Shown here piece after piece: positions 1 through 9,144 of a stretch of 64,000 nucleotides of DNA (positions within the stretch are counted from its first letter, which is position 1; each line of letters opens with the position of its first letter). Location: NCBI RefSeq assembly GCF_004342425.1, contig NZ_SLWQ01000004.1:62001-126000 (forward strand), read 5' to 3'. This stretch comes from Dokdonella fugitiva. GTDB lineage: Bacteria > Pseudomonadota > Gammaproteobacteria > Xanthomonadales > Rhodanobacteraceae. The notes below the pieces were generated by a model. The model did not search any database, was not told the origin of the DNA, and saw nothing but the letters and a program-made list of their open reading frames with translations. A program made the translations under genes and the position numbers.

Positions 1-981
1 GACCAGGAGAAAATTCGTCTGCGACGGCAATACGGCGTAGCCGCGCGCGGCCAGCGCTTCGCGCAGCCAGGCACGTTCGTCGCCATTGAAAGCGCGCACC
101 GACGCGAGATGGTCGCGATCGGCGAGCGCGGCTTCGGCGCCTGCGAGTGCGACATGGTTGACGTTGAACGATTCGCGCAGGCGCTCGAGCACGGCGACGA
201 CGCTCGCGTGCGCGACGAGGTAGCCGACGCGCAACCCCGCGAGGGCGTACGCCTTGGAGAACGTGCGCGTGACGACGAGGTTCGGGTGGCGATCGGCGAA
301 GCGCAGCGCGCTGCCGAGGCCGGGGGCATCGACGTATTCGTGGTAGGCCTCGTCGACGACCACGAGCACGTCGCGCGGCACGCGCGCGAGGAAGCGCGCG
401 AGCGCTTCGTCCTCGAACCAGGTGCCGGTCGGATTGTTCGGATTGGCGAGGTAGACGATGCGCGTGTCGCCGCGCACCGCCGCGGCGAGCGCGTCGAGAT
501 CATGGCCGAACGGCGCCGACGCATGCCCGCGCGGCAGCGCAGGCACGCGGACCGGCTGCGCGCCGGCGGCCGCGGTCGCGATCGGGAACACGGCGAAGCC
601 GTATTGGGAGAACACGATCGAATGCGCCGGATCGGCGAAGCATTGCGCGAGCAGCATGAGCAGTTCGTGCGAGCCGTTGCCGAGCGCGATGCGGTCGTCG
701 CCGACGTCGAGCCTCTGCGCGAGCGCGGTCTTCAGCGCCGCGCCGCGTGGATCGGGGTAGCGCCAGCTGTCGGCGAGCGCGGCGCGCATCGCCTCGAGCG
801 CGCGCGGGCTCGGGCCGAGCGGATTCTCGTTCGAGCCGAGCTCGGCGATCGCGGCGCCGAAGCGACGGCGCAAGGCCGGCAGGTCGTGGCCCGGGTCGTA
901 CGCGCGCAGTGCCGCCGTCGCCGGGTTGGCGAGCGTGCCCGCGTCGAACGGCACGGCATCCTCGCGCGGCGCGGCGCTCAC
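1..981 (-). CDS. hisC: Histidinol-phosphate/aromatic aminotransferase, 3' end cut by the window
   Basis: PLP-dependent fold-type I aminotransferase of the HisC family. It interconverts histidinol-phosphate and imidazole-acetol phosphate, and many HisC2 copies also transaminate phenylpyruvate. 327 codons are present of a usual 350-370. Visible are the SNENPLGPSP substrate motif, DEAYHEY (Asp210-Tyr216) and TFSKAYALAGLRVGY with the PLP lysine at residue 243. The likely start is a GTG at 981 that overlaps the pheA stop (GTGA), implying translational coupling. A position next to pheA suggests the last step of phenylalanine synthesis as well as, or instead of, histidine synthesis; that role is inferred. 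The C-terminus lies outside the window. Confidence 0.9.
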   Translation of the reverse strand, partial: MSAAPREDAVPFDAGTLANPATAALRAYDPGHDLPALRRRFGAAIAELGSNENPLGPSPRALEAMRAALADSWRYPDPRGAALKTALAQRLDVGDDRIALGNGSHELLMLLAQCFADPAHSIVFSQYGFAVFPIATAAAGAQPVRVPALPRGHASAPFGHDLDALAAAVRGDTRIVYLANPNNPTGTWFEDEALARFLARVPRDVLVVVDEAYHEYVDAPGLGSALRFADRHPNLVVTRTFSKAYALAGLRVGYLVAHASVVAVLERLRESFNVNHVALAGAEAALADRDHLASVRAFNGDERAWLREALAARGYAVLPSQTNFLLV

Positions 982-2084
982 GGCACCGCCACCGGGTAGG
1001 AGCCGAGCACCTTGACCTGCGCGGCGTGTCCTTCGAGTTCGGCCAGCGCCGCCTTCATCGCCTCGTCCTCGACGTGGCCGGCGAGGTCGATGAAGAAGCC
1101 GTATTCCCATTTCGCCTGGTGCGACGGCCGCGATTCGATGCGGTTCATGCTGATGCCGTGCCGCGCGAACGGACTCAGCACGTTGAACAGCGCGCCGGGC
1201 TGGTCCTTGATGAAGACGAGCACGGAGGTGCGGTCGTGGCCCGAACTCGGGAACACCTGCCGGCCGAGCACGAGGAAGCGCGTGGTGTTGTCCGCGTGGT
1301 CCTCGATCGACTTCATGATGACCTTCTTGAGGCCGTAGACGTGGCCGGCCGATTCGCCGCCGATCGCCGCGGCGTCGTCGGCATTGCGCGCGCGGCGCGC
1401 GCCTTCGGCATTGCTCGACACGGGGATCTTCTCCACCTTCGGCAGGTTCGAGCGCAGCCAGCCGGCGGTCTGCGCGAACGACTGCGGGTGGGCGTAGATG
1501 CGTTCGATGTCCTCGATGCGACCCGAGCGCGACAGCAGGAACTGGTGCACGCGCAGCTCGACTTCGCCGCAGATCTTGAGGTTCGAGGTGAGGAACATGT
1601 CGAGGGTCACCTGGATCGTGCCCTGCCCCGAATTCTCGACCGGCACGACACCGAAGTCGGCGTTGCCGGCTTCGACTTCCTGGAACACTTCCTCGATGCT
1701 CGCCATCGGCAGGCCGTGCGCCGAGCGGCCGAAATGCTTCTGCACCGCCTGCTGGCTGAAAGTGCCTTCGGGGCCGAGGTAGCCGACCTTGAGCGGTTCC
1801 TGCTGCGCGAGGCAGGCCGACATGATCTCGCGGAACAGGTGCACGAGCACCTCGTCGCTGAGCGGCCCCTCGTTGCGATCGACGACCATGCGCAGCACCT
1901 GCGCTTCGCGCTCAGGCCGGTAGTAGTCGACCGCTGCGGCGAGCTTGCCCTTGGCCTTGCCGACCTGATGGGCGAAATTAGCCCGTTCGGCAATCAGCGC
2001 CTGGATCTGCCGGTCGATGCCGTCGATGCGCGCGCGCACCTCGGCCAGGTTGGGCGTCGCCGGCGTCGCGGCATCGTTGCTCAT
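978..2084 (-). CDS. pheA: Bifunctional chorismate mutase / prephenate dehydratase (P-protein)
   Basis: Converts chorismate to prephenate and then to phenylpyruvate. The 368 residues match the P-protein family. An AroQ-type chorismate mutase helical domain covers about 12-95 (RIDGIDRQI, RANFAHQVGKAKG). The prephenate dehydratase domain starts at GYLGPEGTFS (about 101-110) and includes the TTRFLVLG motif. A C-terminal ACT domain carries the ESRPS motif that binds phenylalanine for feedback inhibition. It lies 4 nt downstream of serA and overlaps hisC by 4 nt, so serC-serA-pheA-hisC probably forms one transcription unit. Confidence 0.97.
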   Translation of the reverse strand: MSNDAATPATPNLAEVRARIDGIDRQIQALIAERANFAHQVGKAKGKLAAAVDYYRPEREAQVLRMVVDRNEGPLSDEVLVHLFREIMSACLAQQEPLKVGYLGPEGTFSQQAVQKHFGRSAHGLPMASIEEVFQEVEAGNADFGVVPVENSGQGTIQVTLDMFLTSNLKICGEVELRVHQFLLSRSGRIEDIERIYAHPQSFAQTAGWLRSNLPKVEKIPVSSNAEGARRARNADDAAAIGGESAGHVYGLKKVIMKSIEDHADNTTRFLVLGRQVFPSSGHDRTSVLVFIKDQPGALFNVLSPFARHGISMNRIESRPSHQAKWEYGFFIDLAGHVEDEAMKAALAELEGHAAQVKVLGSYPVAVP

Positions 2085-2088
2085 GGCG

Positions 2089-3255
2089 TCAATTCCCTAT
2101 CACGCGCACGGAGAGGATGCCGTCGATCGCGGCGATCGCGGCGACCAGCGAATCGGGCACCGGGGAATCGACGTCGATGAGGCTGTAAGCGAGTTCGCCG
2201 CGCGAGGCGTTGTGCATCTGCGCGATGTTGACGCCGGCTTCGCCGAGCACGTGCGACAACTGGCCGATCATGTTCGGTCGGTTGCTGTTGGCGATGCAGA
2301 TGCGCGCGCTGCCGGTACGCGCCATCCGCGTCTCCGGGAAGTTCACCGAGTTGCGCACGTTACCGTGCTCGAGGAAGTCGCGCAGCTGGTCGACGACCAT
2401 CAGTGCGCAGTTCTCCTCCGCTTCGCCGGTCGAGGCGCCGAGATGCGGCAGCGAGATCACGCGTGCGTCGCCGAGCAGGTCGGCCTCCGGGAAATCCGAC
2501 ACGTAGCGGCCGATGCGCCCGTCCGCGAGTCCCTTGCGCAGCGCGGCGGCGTCGACGATGCCTTCGCGCGCGAAGTTGAGCAGCACGACGCCGGGGCGCA
2601 CGAGTTCGAGCGCCTGGGTGCCGAACGCGCCGCGCGTTTTGTCGTTGAGCGGCACGTGGAACGTGAGGTAATCCGACGCCGCGAAGAGCTCGGCGAGCGA
2701 GCCGGCCTTGGCGACTTCGGCCGACAGCTGCCACGCGCCGTCGACCGTCATGTGCGGGTCGAAGCCGATCACGCGCATGCCGAGCGCGTATGCCGCGTTG
2801 GCGACCTTGACGCCGATCGCGCCGAGGCCGACCACGCCGAGCGTCTTGCCGGCGAGCTCGGTGCCGACGAAGCGCTTCTTCTCCGCCTCGACCTTGTGGT
2901 GCAGGTCGCCGGAAGCGTCGAGGCCGCGCACGAACCCGAGCGCGTCGGCGATGTTGCGCGCCGCGAGCAGCATGCCGGCGACGACGAGTTCCTTGACCGC
3001 ATTGGCGTTCGCGCCCGGTGCATTGAACACCGGCACGCCGCGTGCCGACATCTCGGCGACCGGGATGTTGTTGGTGCCCGCCCCCGCGCGCGCGATCGCC
3101 TTCACGCTCGCCGCGATCGGCGCCTTGTGCATGTCCGCCGACCGCACGAGTACCGCGTCCGGTGCGGCCACCTCGTTGGCGACGCTGTACAGGTTCGCCG
3201 GCAGCCGGTCGAGGCCATTGCGCGAGATGTTATTGAGCGTCTGGATCTTGAACAC
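2089..3255 (-). CDS. serA: D-3-phosphoglycerate dehydrogenase
   Basis: First step of serine synthesis, oxidising 3-phosphoglycerate to 3-phosphohydroxypyruvate with NAD+. The 388-residue protein has the D-2-hydroxyacid dehydrogenase fold: a GLGAIGVKVANAA Rossmann motif near residue 145, the FAREG region, the LPHLGASTGEAEENC segment with the catalytic His, and a C-terminal ACT domain (INIAQMHNASRG) that usually senses serine. I chose a GTG start at 3255 (V-FKIQTLNNIS) because family members begin with this segment; the frame stays open upstream to 3372 but that part has no family character. It sits between serC and pheA. Confidence 0.92.
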   Translation of the reverse strand: MFKIQTLNNISRNGLDRLPANLYSVANEVAAPDAVLVRSADMHKAPIAASVKAIARAGAGTNNIPVAEMSARGVPVFNAPGANANAVKELVVAGMLLAARNIADALGFVRGLDASGDLHHKVEAEKKRFVGTELAGKTLGVVGLGAIGVKVANAAYALGMRVIGFDPHMTVDGAWQLSAEVAKAGSLAELFAASDYLTFHVPLNDKTRGAFGTQALELVRPGVVLLNFAREGIVDAAALRKGLADGRIGRYVSDFPEADLLGDARVISLPHLGASTGEAEENCALMVVDQLRDFLEHGNVRNSVNFPETRMARTGSARICIANSNRPNMIGQLSHVLGEAGVNIAQMHNASRGELAYSLIDVDSPVPDSLVAAIAAIDGILSVRVIGN

Positions 3256-3342
3256 GTTCGATCGGGCCTCTGTGCGGATGTGCGGGGAGGAAGCGGGGAG
3301 CCGAATCACGAGAGCGCGCGCCGGAAGGGCGAAAGCTTGAAA

Positions 3343-3481
3343 CACGGAGCACACGAAAAAGCTTTCATTCAAAAAGCTCTCGTCGTCTTGTTGTTTCCTC
3401 CATGTGCTCCGTGGGCTCCGTGCTACAAGCCCTGAAGCCTTCCTCGTTCTTCCTTTCCTTCGTGCTCCTTCGTGTTTCGGG
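3343..3481. repeat. Inverted repeat and CTTCGTG-type repeat in the serA-serC gap
   Basis: The 256-nt gap between serA and serC holds an 11-bp inverted repeat (CACGGAGCACA at 3343-3353, TGTGCTCCGTG at 3403-3413) and then a pyrimidine-rich stretch containing CCTTCGTGCTCCTTCGTG (about 3458-3475). Strings of this CACGAAGGA type are dispersed repeats in many bacterial genomes. The function is unknown. The hairpin could attenuate transcription between serC and serA, but no T-tract follows it. Confidence 0.45.
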
Positions 3482-3511
3482 CTCGGGCTTGGTTGGGCCT
3501 GGCCGTCGACG

Positions 3512-4594
3512 TCAGCCGTTGCGCGCGGCGAAGTCCTTCATGAAGTCGACGAGCGCCTGCACGCCTTCGAGTGGCATCGCGTTGTAGATCGACGCGCGCA
3601 TGCCGCCGACGGCGCGGTGGCCCTTGAGTGCGAGCAGGCCGGCAGCTTCGGACTCCTCGAGGAACTTCGCGTCGAGGTCTTCGCGCGGCAGCGTGAAAGG
3701 CACGTTCATCCACGAGCGCGCGGACTTCTCGACCGGATTGCGGTAGTAACCGGAGCCGTCGATGTAGCCGTAGAGCAACTGGGCCTTGGCACGGTTGTGT
3801 TCGGCCATCGCGACGACGCCGCCTTGCGCCTTCACCCACTTGAACACGAGGCCGGCGAGATACCAGCCCCAGGTATTGGGCGTATTGAGCATCGAGCCCT
3901 GCGCCGCGTGCTCGGCATAGTTGAAAATCTTCGGCAGGTCCCTCGGGCAGCGCTCGAGCAAGTCGTCGCGCACGATCATGACGACGAGGCCGGACGGCCC
4001 GATGTTCTTCTGCGCACCGGCGTAGAGCAGCGCGTATTTCGACACGTCGAGCGGCCGCGACAGGATCGTCGAGGAGACGTCGCCGAACAGCGGCACCGCG
4101 CCGGTGTCGGGCACCTCGTGGAATTCGACGCCGCGGATCGTCTCGTTCGGCGTCACGTGCACGTACGCGGCGGTCGGATCGAGATCCCATGCCGCGCGCG
4201 CGGGGATGCGGGCGTAATTGCTGTCGGCCGCACTCGCGGCAATTCGCACCCGGGCGAGCGGCTTGGCTTCCTTGGCCGCCTTCTCGCTCCAGTCGCCGGT
4301 GAGCACGTAGTCGACGGCCTGGTCACGGCGAGCGAAGTTCATCGGGATCTGCGCGAAATGCTGCGTCGCACCGCCCTGCAGGAACAGCACCTTGTAGTTC
4401 GCAGGCACGGCGAGCAGATCGCGCAGGTCCTGTTCGGCCTGTTCGGCGAGCGCGATGAAGTCCTTGCCGCGGTGGCTGATCTCCATGACGGACGCACGCG
4501 CGCTGCCCCACTCGAGCAGTTCGGCCTGGGCCTGGCGCAACACGTCTTCCGGCAGCGCGGCCGGGCCGGCGCTGAAGTTGTATCCGCGACTCAC
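3512..4594 (-). CDS. serC: Phosphoserine aminotransferase
   Basis: PLP enzyme that converts 3-phosphohydroxypyruvate plus glutamate to phosphoserine; it can also act in pyridoxal phosphate synthesis. The 360 residues are the family's usual length. It starts with MSRGYNFSAGPAALP, the standard family N-terminus, and carries QGGATQHF near 73-80 and the PLP lysine in LLYAGAQKNIGPSG (Lys196). It is the first gene of the minus-strand serC-serA-pheA-hisC cluster. Confidence 0.97.
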   Translation of the reverse strand: MSRGYNFSAGPAALPEDVLRQAQAELLEWGSARASVMEISHRGKDFIALAEQAEQDLRDLLAVPANYKVLFLQGGATQHFAQIPMNFARRDQAVDYVLTGDWSEKAAKEAKPLARVRIAASAADSNYARIPARAAWDLDPTAAYVHVTPNETIRGVEFHEVPDTGAVPLFGDVSSTILSRPLDVSKYALLYAGAQKNIGPSGLVVMIVRDDLLERCPRDLPKIFNYAEHAAQGSMLNTPNTWGWYLAGLVFKWVKAQGGVVAMAEHNRAKAQLLYGYIDGSGYYRNPVEKSARSWMNVPFTLPREDLDAKFLEESEAAGLLALKGHRAVGGMRASIYNAMPLEGVQALVDFMKDFAARNG

Positions 4595-4681
4595 GTAGCT
4601 CTCCTGGGCCCGAAGCGGGAGAGCATTCCTACCGCATTATGCGGCGCCGCAGCAAGCCCCTCCGCGCGCGCGGTGCGTCGA

Positions 4682-5491
4682 TCAGATGCCGCGATGGATG
4701 AGCAGCAGCAGGACGAGCGCGATCAGCGCCGCAGCGCCGATGAGCCACCATACGCCGCCGTGGCCGGATGGCGCGTCCGCTTCCGCGGCGGGCGTGCCGT
4801 CCATCCCGGCCGCTTCCGCCTCGCCCGCAGGTGCACTGGCCTCGCCGCGCGCAGGCAGCCCGGGTGCCTCCACGACGAAGTGGCTGCGGTCGAAAGTCAG
4901 CTGGTCACCTGCGTGGATCGCCGCATCGTGCACGCGCACGCCGTTGACGAGGGTGCCGTCCACGGCATCGAGGTTGCGCAGCCAGAGGTGATCGCCATCG
5001 AGCTCGACGGCCGCGTGGCGCGGGGCGAGGCGTGCGTCGTCGAGCACGAGGTCGCAGCCGGCCCCGGTGCCGACGACGAGGCATTGGTTGACCGCGATGG
5101 CCTTGCCGAAATGCCGGCCGGAGACGCCGCGCAGCACGACCCGTGCAGGCTGCACCGGCGCCGCGGCGACCGTGCGCGCAGGCGGCAACGTGACCGCGGC
5201 GATCGCGCCCGGATCGGCGCGCAACACGAGCACGGTACTGCCGAGGCAGATCGTGTCGCCGCAGCGGAGCAACGCCTTCTCGCGCACCGGCCGCCCGTTG
5301 ACGTGCGTGCGCGCCGCCGGGTCCATCACCTCGAGCACGATGCCGCGCGCGTCGACGTTGAGGCGGGCATGCCAGGGCGCGACGTCCTTGCCCGCGAGCA
5401 CGACCCCGTTGCCCCCTGCGCTGCCGAGGTTGACGACACCGCTGTCCATGCTGAAGTCGGCACGCTCGCCGCTGGCAAAACTGAGTCGCAT
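4682..5491 (-). CDS. Membrane-anchored protein with two FHA domains
   Basis: 269-residue protein. Two forkhead-associated domains can be read: residues about 20-85 (VNLGSAGGNGVVL, APWHARL, THVNGRPV) and about 115-200 (GRHFGKAIAV, LAPRHAAVEL, DGTLVNGVRV). A single hydrophobic segment near the C-terminus (WWLIGAAALIALVLLLL) should anchor it in the inner membrane with the FHA part in the cytoplasm. FHA domains bind phosphothreonine peptides, so it may read Ser/Thr kinase signalling; a kinase is encoded at 22982-25756, but a link is only inferred. The start at 5491 is preferred because the upstream extension lacks domain character. Confidence 0.75.
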   Translation of the reverse strand: MRLSFASGERADFSMDSGVVNLGSAGGNGVVLAGKDVAPWHARLNVDARGIVLEVMDPAARTHVNGRPVREKALLRCGDTICLGSTVLVLRADPGAIAAVTLPPARTVAAAPVQPARVVLRGVSGRHFGKAIAVNQCLVVGTGAGCDLVLDDARLAPRHAAVELDGDHLWLRNLDAVDGTLVNGVRVHDAAIHAGDQLTFDRSHFVVEAPGLPARGEASAPAGEAEAAGMDGTPAAEADAPSGHGGVWWLIGAAALIALVLLLLIHRGI

Positions 5492-5610
5492 CGCATTGAT
5501 TCGCTGGCCTATTCGGCACTCTAGCACAAGGTTTGCGCGCGGCCCCGGTCCCCATTGCGCGGCGCATCGGGCATCATGTGCGCCCGCCCCACCCGGACCA
5601 CGAGGCAAGC

Positions 5611-5886
5611 ATGGCTGTCATCGACATCAGGCGTTCGCACAAGAAGCCGCTCAAGGCCGCGAAGACTGCCGTCGAACGCGTCGCCAAATCGATCGCCAAG
5701 GAACACGGCATCGCGCATCACTGGGACGGCGACACGCTCGTGTTCGATCGCAGCGGCGTGAAGGGCCACATCGCGGTCGGCAAGGGCGACCTGCACGTGC
5801 GCGTCGAACTCGGATTCCTGATGAGCGCGCTGAAGCCGATGATCGAGCGCGAGATCGAACGAAAACTCGACGAACAGCTGGCCTGA
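5611..5886 (+). CDS. Polyhydroxyalkanoic acid system family protein
   Basis: 91-residue protein of the PHA-granule-region family (PHA_gran_rgn type). It begins MAVIDIRRSHKKPLKAAK and has the conserved alpha-beta pattern with HHWDGDTLVFDRSGVKG and a basic-acidic C-terminal helix (ALKPMIEREIERKLDEQL). A GAGG sequence lies before the ATG at 5611. Family members sit next to phasin genes and are thought to associate with storage granules, and the next gene is a phasin. The biochemical role is not established. Confidence 0.85.
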   Translation: MAVIDIRRSHKKPLKAAKTAVERVAKSIAKEHGIAHHWDGDTLVFDRSGVKGHIAVGKGDLHVRVELGFLMSALKPMIEREIERKLDEQLA

Positions 5887-5967
5887 CGTCCTAGTGTGTC
5901 TGCTCTAGGCCGAGCGGAAAAGATCGCGCCACTCGCGGCACATGCCGCACCAGGAGGAGACGCGACG

Positions 5968-6441
5968 ATGGCCAAGCCCAAACTGAAATCCCGCAGCAAG
6001 GCGGCTCCCGCTGCCGCGAAGGACCCGCGCGGCGTCGGCAAGACCGTGATGGATTCCGCCCAGCAGATCTGGCTCGCCGGCCTCGGCGCGTTCGCCAAGG
6101 CGCAGGAGGAAGGCAGCAAGCTGTTCGAAGCGCTGGTCAAGGAAGGCACCGCGCTCGACGCGCGCACGCGCAAGTTCACCGAAGCCAAGATGAACGAGGC
6201 GCGCGGCAACGTCGAAACCACGCTGGGCCAGGTGCGCGAGCGCAGCCAGGAAACCTGGGACAAGCTCGAGCGGGTGTTCGAGGACCGCGTCTCCAAGGCA
6301 CTGGGCCGCCTCGGCATCCCCGGTCGCGCCGACCTCGACCGCGTCGTGGCGCGCGTCGACGAGCTCTCGCGCGAAGTGCGCAAGCTCGGCGGCAAGCCCG
6401 TCGCTGCGAAGCGTCCTGCGGCCAGGCGCGTCGCGAAGTGA
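5968..6441 (+). CDS. Phasin family protein (PHA granule-associated)
   Basis: 157-residue phasin of the PhaI/PhaF type. An amphipathic helical core spans about 25-110 (MDSAQQIWLAGLGAFAKAQEEG, then KLFEALVKEG, then a coiled stretch through ETWDKLERVFEDRV), and the tail is Lys/Arg/Ala-rich (KPVAAKRPAARRVAK) as in DNA-binding PhaF tails. Phasins coat polyhydroxyalkanoate granules. The start at 5968 is supported by AGGAGGAG eight bases upstream. It is probably co-transcribed with the PHA-system gene before it and ends at the terminator at 6471-6497. Confidence 0.88.
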   Translation: MAKPKLKSRSKAAPAAAKDPRGVGKTVMDSAQQIWLAGLGAFAKAQEEGSKLFEALVKEGTALDARTRKFTEAKMNEARGNVETTLGQVRERSQETWDKLERVFEDRVSKALGRLGIPGRADLDRVVARVDELSREVRKLGGKPVAAKRPAARRVAK

Positions 6442-6470
6442 AGCTGCGCAGCGCTGCACGTTGATTCGCG

Positions 6471-6497
6471 AAAAGGCGGGCTCCGGCCCGCCTTTTT
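6471..6497. terminator. Bidirectional rho-independent terminator
   Basis: The stem AAAGGCGGGC pairs with GCCCGCCTTT around a four-base loop and is flanked by A and T tracts, so it can work in both directions. It lies just after the phasin gene on the plus strand and faces the convergent reductase gene on the minus strand. Confidence 0.9.
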
Positions 6498-6568
6498 CGT
6501 TGGGATCGTCGACACGCCGAGGCGTGCACCCGTACTGCACCATCCCCGGGTACGCAGCGCGAACAGCC

Positions 6569-6590
6569 GTCATCCCGGCGAAAGCCGGGG
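6569..6590. repeat. REP-like palindrome (GTCATCCCGGCGAAAGCCGGG type)
   Basis: Short palindrome CCCGGC-GAAA-GCCGGG preceded by GTCAT. Related copies lie at 19346-19608. This is a very common dispersed intergenic repeat type in proteobacteria. It sits between the terminator and the 3' end of the reductase gene. Confidence 0.7.
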
Positions 6591-6629
6591 CCCGACAGCG
6601 TCGCGCCGTGCGAAGGGAGCCCTGCGCGA

Positions 6630-8618
6630 CTACCAGTGCACGCCTCGCATCAGCGCCGCGAACGCGATCTGCTCGCTGGTCGGTTGCTCCGCTTCCGAGC
6701 GTCCCTTCATGCCCTTCGAAGCCTGGGAATCCGGGAACAGGCGGAACGCGGTGTTCATGACGATCTCGTAGACCCGCGGCGCGAGTGCGTAGAACACCTG
6801 GGCGAACGTGCCGAGGCGCGTAGCGATGCGCACGGGGCGCTCGACGATCGCTTCGACGACGATGTCGGCCGCCTCGTCGGGCGACAGCGTCGGCACCGAC
6901 TCGTACATCTTGGTCGGCGCGATCATCGGCGTCTTGACCAGCGGCATGTTGATGGTCGTGAAACTCACGCCGTTGTCGGAGTACTCCGCCTGCGCGCAGC
7001 GCGAGAACGCATCGAGCGCGGCCTTCGACGCGACGTAGGCCGAGAAGCGCGGCGAATTGGTCAGCACGCCGATCGAGGAGATGTTGATGATGTGGCCGCG
7101 GTGGCGTTCGGCCATGCCGGGCAGGAAGCCCATGATCAGGCGCAGCGCGCCGAAGTAGTTGAGCTGCATCGTGCGCTCGAAGTCGTGGAAGCGGTCGTAG
7201 CTCGCGCTGATCGCGCGGCGGATGGAGCGGCCCGCATTGTTGACGAGGATGTCGACCGCACCGTGGTCGGCCAGCACCTGCGCGACGAATGCGTCGCACG
7301 AGGCCATGTCGGCGAGGTCGACCTGGTAGGTGTGGCAGGTCCCGCCCGCGGCTTCGATTTCCTTCTTCGTCTCGGCGAGTTCGTCGGCGCCGCGCGCGCA
7401 GATGACGAGCCTGGCTCCGGCCGCGGCGATCTTGAGCGCGGCCGCCTTGCCGATGCCGGACGAGCCGCCGGTGACGACGACGACGCGTCCCTTGACCTTG
7501 CCGCCGAGCGAATGGTCGACGAAAAGGTCGGGATCGAGGTGGCGCTCCCAGTAGTCCCACAGGCGCCAGGCGTAGTCGTCGAGTTTGGGCAGCCTGATCC
7601 TCGAGCCTTTCAGTGCACGCTCGGTTTCGCGGCAGTCGAAGCGCGTCGGATAGTTGATGAACTTCATCACCGAGGCGGGAATTCCGAGGTCGCGCAGCAG
7701 CACGTTCACGACGCGGCGTACCGGCGGCAGGCTGCCGATCGCCGCGCGCAGGCTGCCCGGGATGAAGCCGAACATGCGCGCGTCGAGGCGCATCGTCATC
7801 TGCGGCGCGTGGCCCGCGCGCGCGAAGAGATTCAGCACTTCGCCGATGCGCCGCGGCGCCGGGTCGGTCAGGTGGAACGTATGGCCGTCGAGGCCGGTCT
7901 TGTGCGCGATGTGGTCCATCGCCGCGGTGACCCAGTCGACCGGCACGAGGTTGATGCGCCCGCCCTCGAGGCCGATCGTCGGCATCCACGGCGGCAGCGT
8001 CTCGCGCATCTTCTTGATGAGCCGGAAGAAGTAGTACGGGCCGTCGATCTTGTCGATCACGCCGGTGCGCGAATCGCCGATCACGATGCCGGGGCGGTAG
8101 ACGCGGTAAGGCCGCGCGTAGTGCTTGCGCACGAGGGCCTCGGAATCGTGCTTGGTGCGGAAGTAGGGATGGTCGAGCTCCTCGGCCTCGTCGAACATGT
8201 CCTCGCGGAACACGCCCGGGTAGAGGCCCGCTGCGGCGATCGAGCTCACGTGGTGGAAGCAGCCGGCCCTGATCGCTTCGGCGAGCTCAAGCGCGTGGCG
8301 CGTCCCCTCGACGTTGGCGACGACCTGGCTCCGCTCGTCGGCGACGAGGTCGTACAGCGCGGCGAGATGGAAGAAGTGCTTGACCTTGCCGGCGAGCTCC
8401 TTCTGCGTCGCCGGCGCGACGCCGAGTTTCGGCTTGGAGAGATCGCCCACGACCGCGACGAGGCGCTTTTCGTCGGCACCGAGTTCCTCGCGCAGCGCCT
8501 TGAACTTCGCGAGTGATTCCTTGCGCACGAGGCAATGGATCGTGCCCTGGCGCTCGAGCAGGCGTTCGAGCAGGTGTCGCCCGATGAATCCCGTTGCACC
8601 CGTCACGAAATAGGTCAT
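6630..8618 (-). CDS. Two-domain SDR oxidoreductase, fatty acyl-CoA reductase-like
   Basis: 662-residue fusion of two Rossmann domains. The N-terminal extended-SDR domain (about 1-350) has TGATGFIGRHL and a YFRTK (YxxxK) catalytic pair. The C-terminal classical SDR domain (from about 380) has TGGSSGIGKAA, NNAG, SSIG and YVASK. This architecture and length match the bifunctional fatty acyl-CoA reductases described from Marinobacter, which reduce long-chain acyl-CoA to fatty alcohol; assignment to that activity is inferred. The start at 8618 (MTYFVTGATGF) was chosen because the open frame upstream has no domain character. It is divergent from an acyl-CoA-binding protein gene, which supports an acyl-CoA substrate. 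Confidence 0.78.
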   Translation of the reverse strand: MTYFVTGATGFIGRHLLERLLERQGTIHCLVRKESLAKFKALREELGADEKRLVAVVGDLSKPKLGVAPATQKELAGKVKHFFHLAALYDLVADERSQVVANVEGTRHALELAEAIRAGCFHHVSSIAAAGLYPGVFREDMFDEAEELDHPYFRTKHDSEALVRKHYARPYRVYRPGIVIGDSRTGVIDKIDGPYYFFRLIKKMRETLPPWMPTIGLEGGRINLVPVDWVTAAMDHIAHKTGLDGHTFHLTDPAPRRIGEVLNLFARAGHAPQMTMRLDARMFGFIPGSLRAAIGSLPPVRRVVNVLLRDLGIPASVMKFINYPTRFDCRETERALKGSRIRLPKLDDYAWRLWDYWERHLDPDLFVDHSLGGKVKGRVVVVTGGSSGIGKAAALKIAAAGARLVICARGADELAETKKEIEAAGGTCHTYQVDLADMASCDAFVAQVLADHGAVDILVNNAGRSIRRAISASYDRFHDFERTMQLNYFGALRLIMGFLPGMAERHRGHIINISSIGVLTNSPRFSAYVASKAALDAFSRCAQAEYSDNGVSFTTINMPLVKTPMIAPTKMYESVPTLSPDEAADIVVEAIVERPVRIATRLGTFAQVFYALAPRVYEIVMNTAFRLFPDSQASKGMKGRSEAEQPTSEQIAFAALMRGVHW

Positions 8619-8769
8619 CGCCACCACTCCCCGTCCGGATCCGATTCGTCGCTCAAGCATAGCCGCGCGCGCTCGCCGGTGGCTACGCGGCCGCGGCATG
8701 CGATTGACCGCGCGCGGGGGCGCTGATGTAAGCTCGTGTTCCGACCGACGCCCAGCGACCGGAACAGCC

Positions 8770-9027
8770 ATGGCAGACCTCAAAGCACGCTTCGAAAAAG
8801 CCGCCGAAGACGTCAAGAAACTGTCCGAGCGGCCCGATAACGACACGTTGCTGAAACTGTATGCGCTGTACAAGCAGGGGTCGGACGGCGACGTCTCCGG
8901 TCCGAAGCCGGGCTTCTTCGATTTCGTCGGCACGGCGAAGTACGAAGCCTGGGCCAAGCTCAAGGGCACCAAGCCGGAAGAAGCGCAGCAGAAGTACATC
9001 GACCTCGTGAAGAAGCTCGGTGGCTGA
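8770..9027 (+). CDS. Acyl-CoA-binding protein (ACBP)
   Basis: 85-residue protein with the four-helix ACBP fold: MADLKARFEKAAEDVKKL, then LLKLYALYKQGSDGD (the YxLYKQ signature), then AKYEAWAKLKGTKPEEAQQKYI. ACBPs bind long-chain acyl-CoA esters and protect or deliver them in the cytoplasm. They are uncommon but known in bacteria. The gene lies 151 nt from the divergent start of the acyl-CoA reductase-like gene and upstream of a TetR regulator, suggesting a shared role in acyl-CoA or wax/PHA metabolism. Confidence 0.93.
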   Translation: MADLKARFEKAAEDVKKLSERPDNDTLLKLYALYKQGSDGDVSGPKPGFFDFVGTAKYEAWAKLKGTKPEEAQQKYIDLVKKLGG

Positions 9028-9144
9028 GTCACCGGAAGCGGCTCCAGCCGCGACGCCCGTGGGCGCGAACGACGCGTGATCGCGGCGTGAACGGCTCCCA
9101 AGGATCCGCCGAACCTCACCCGCCGATCCCGGCGCAGCACACGC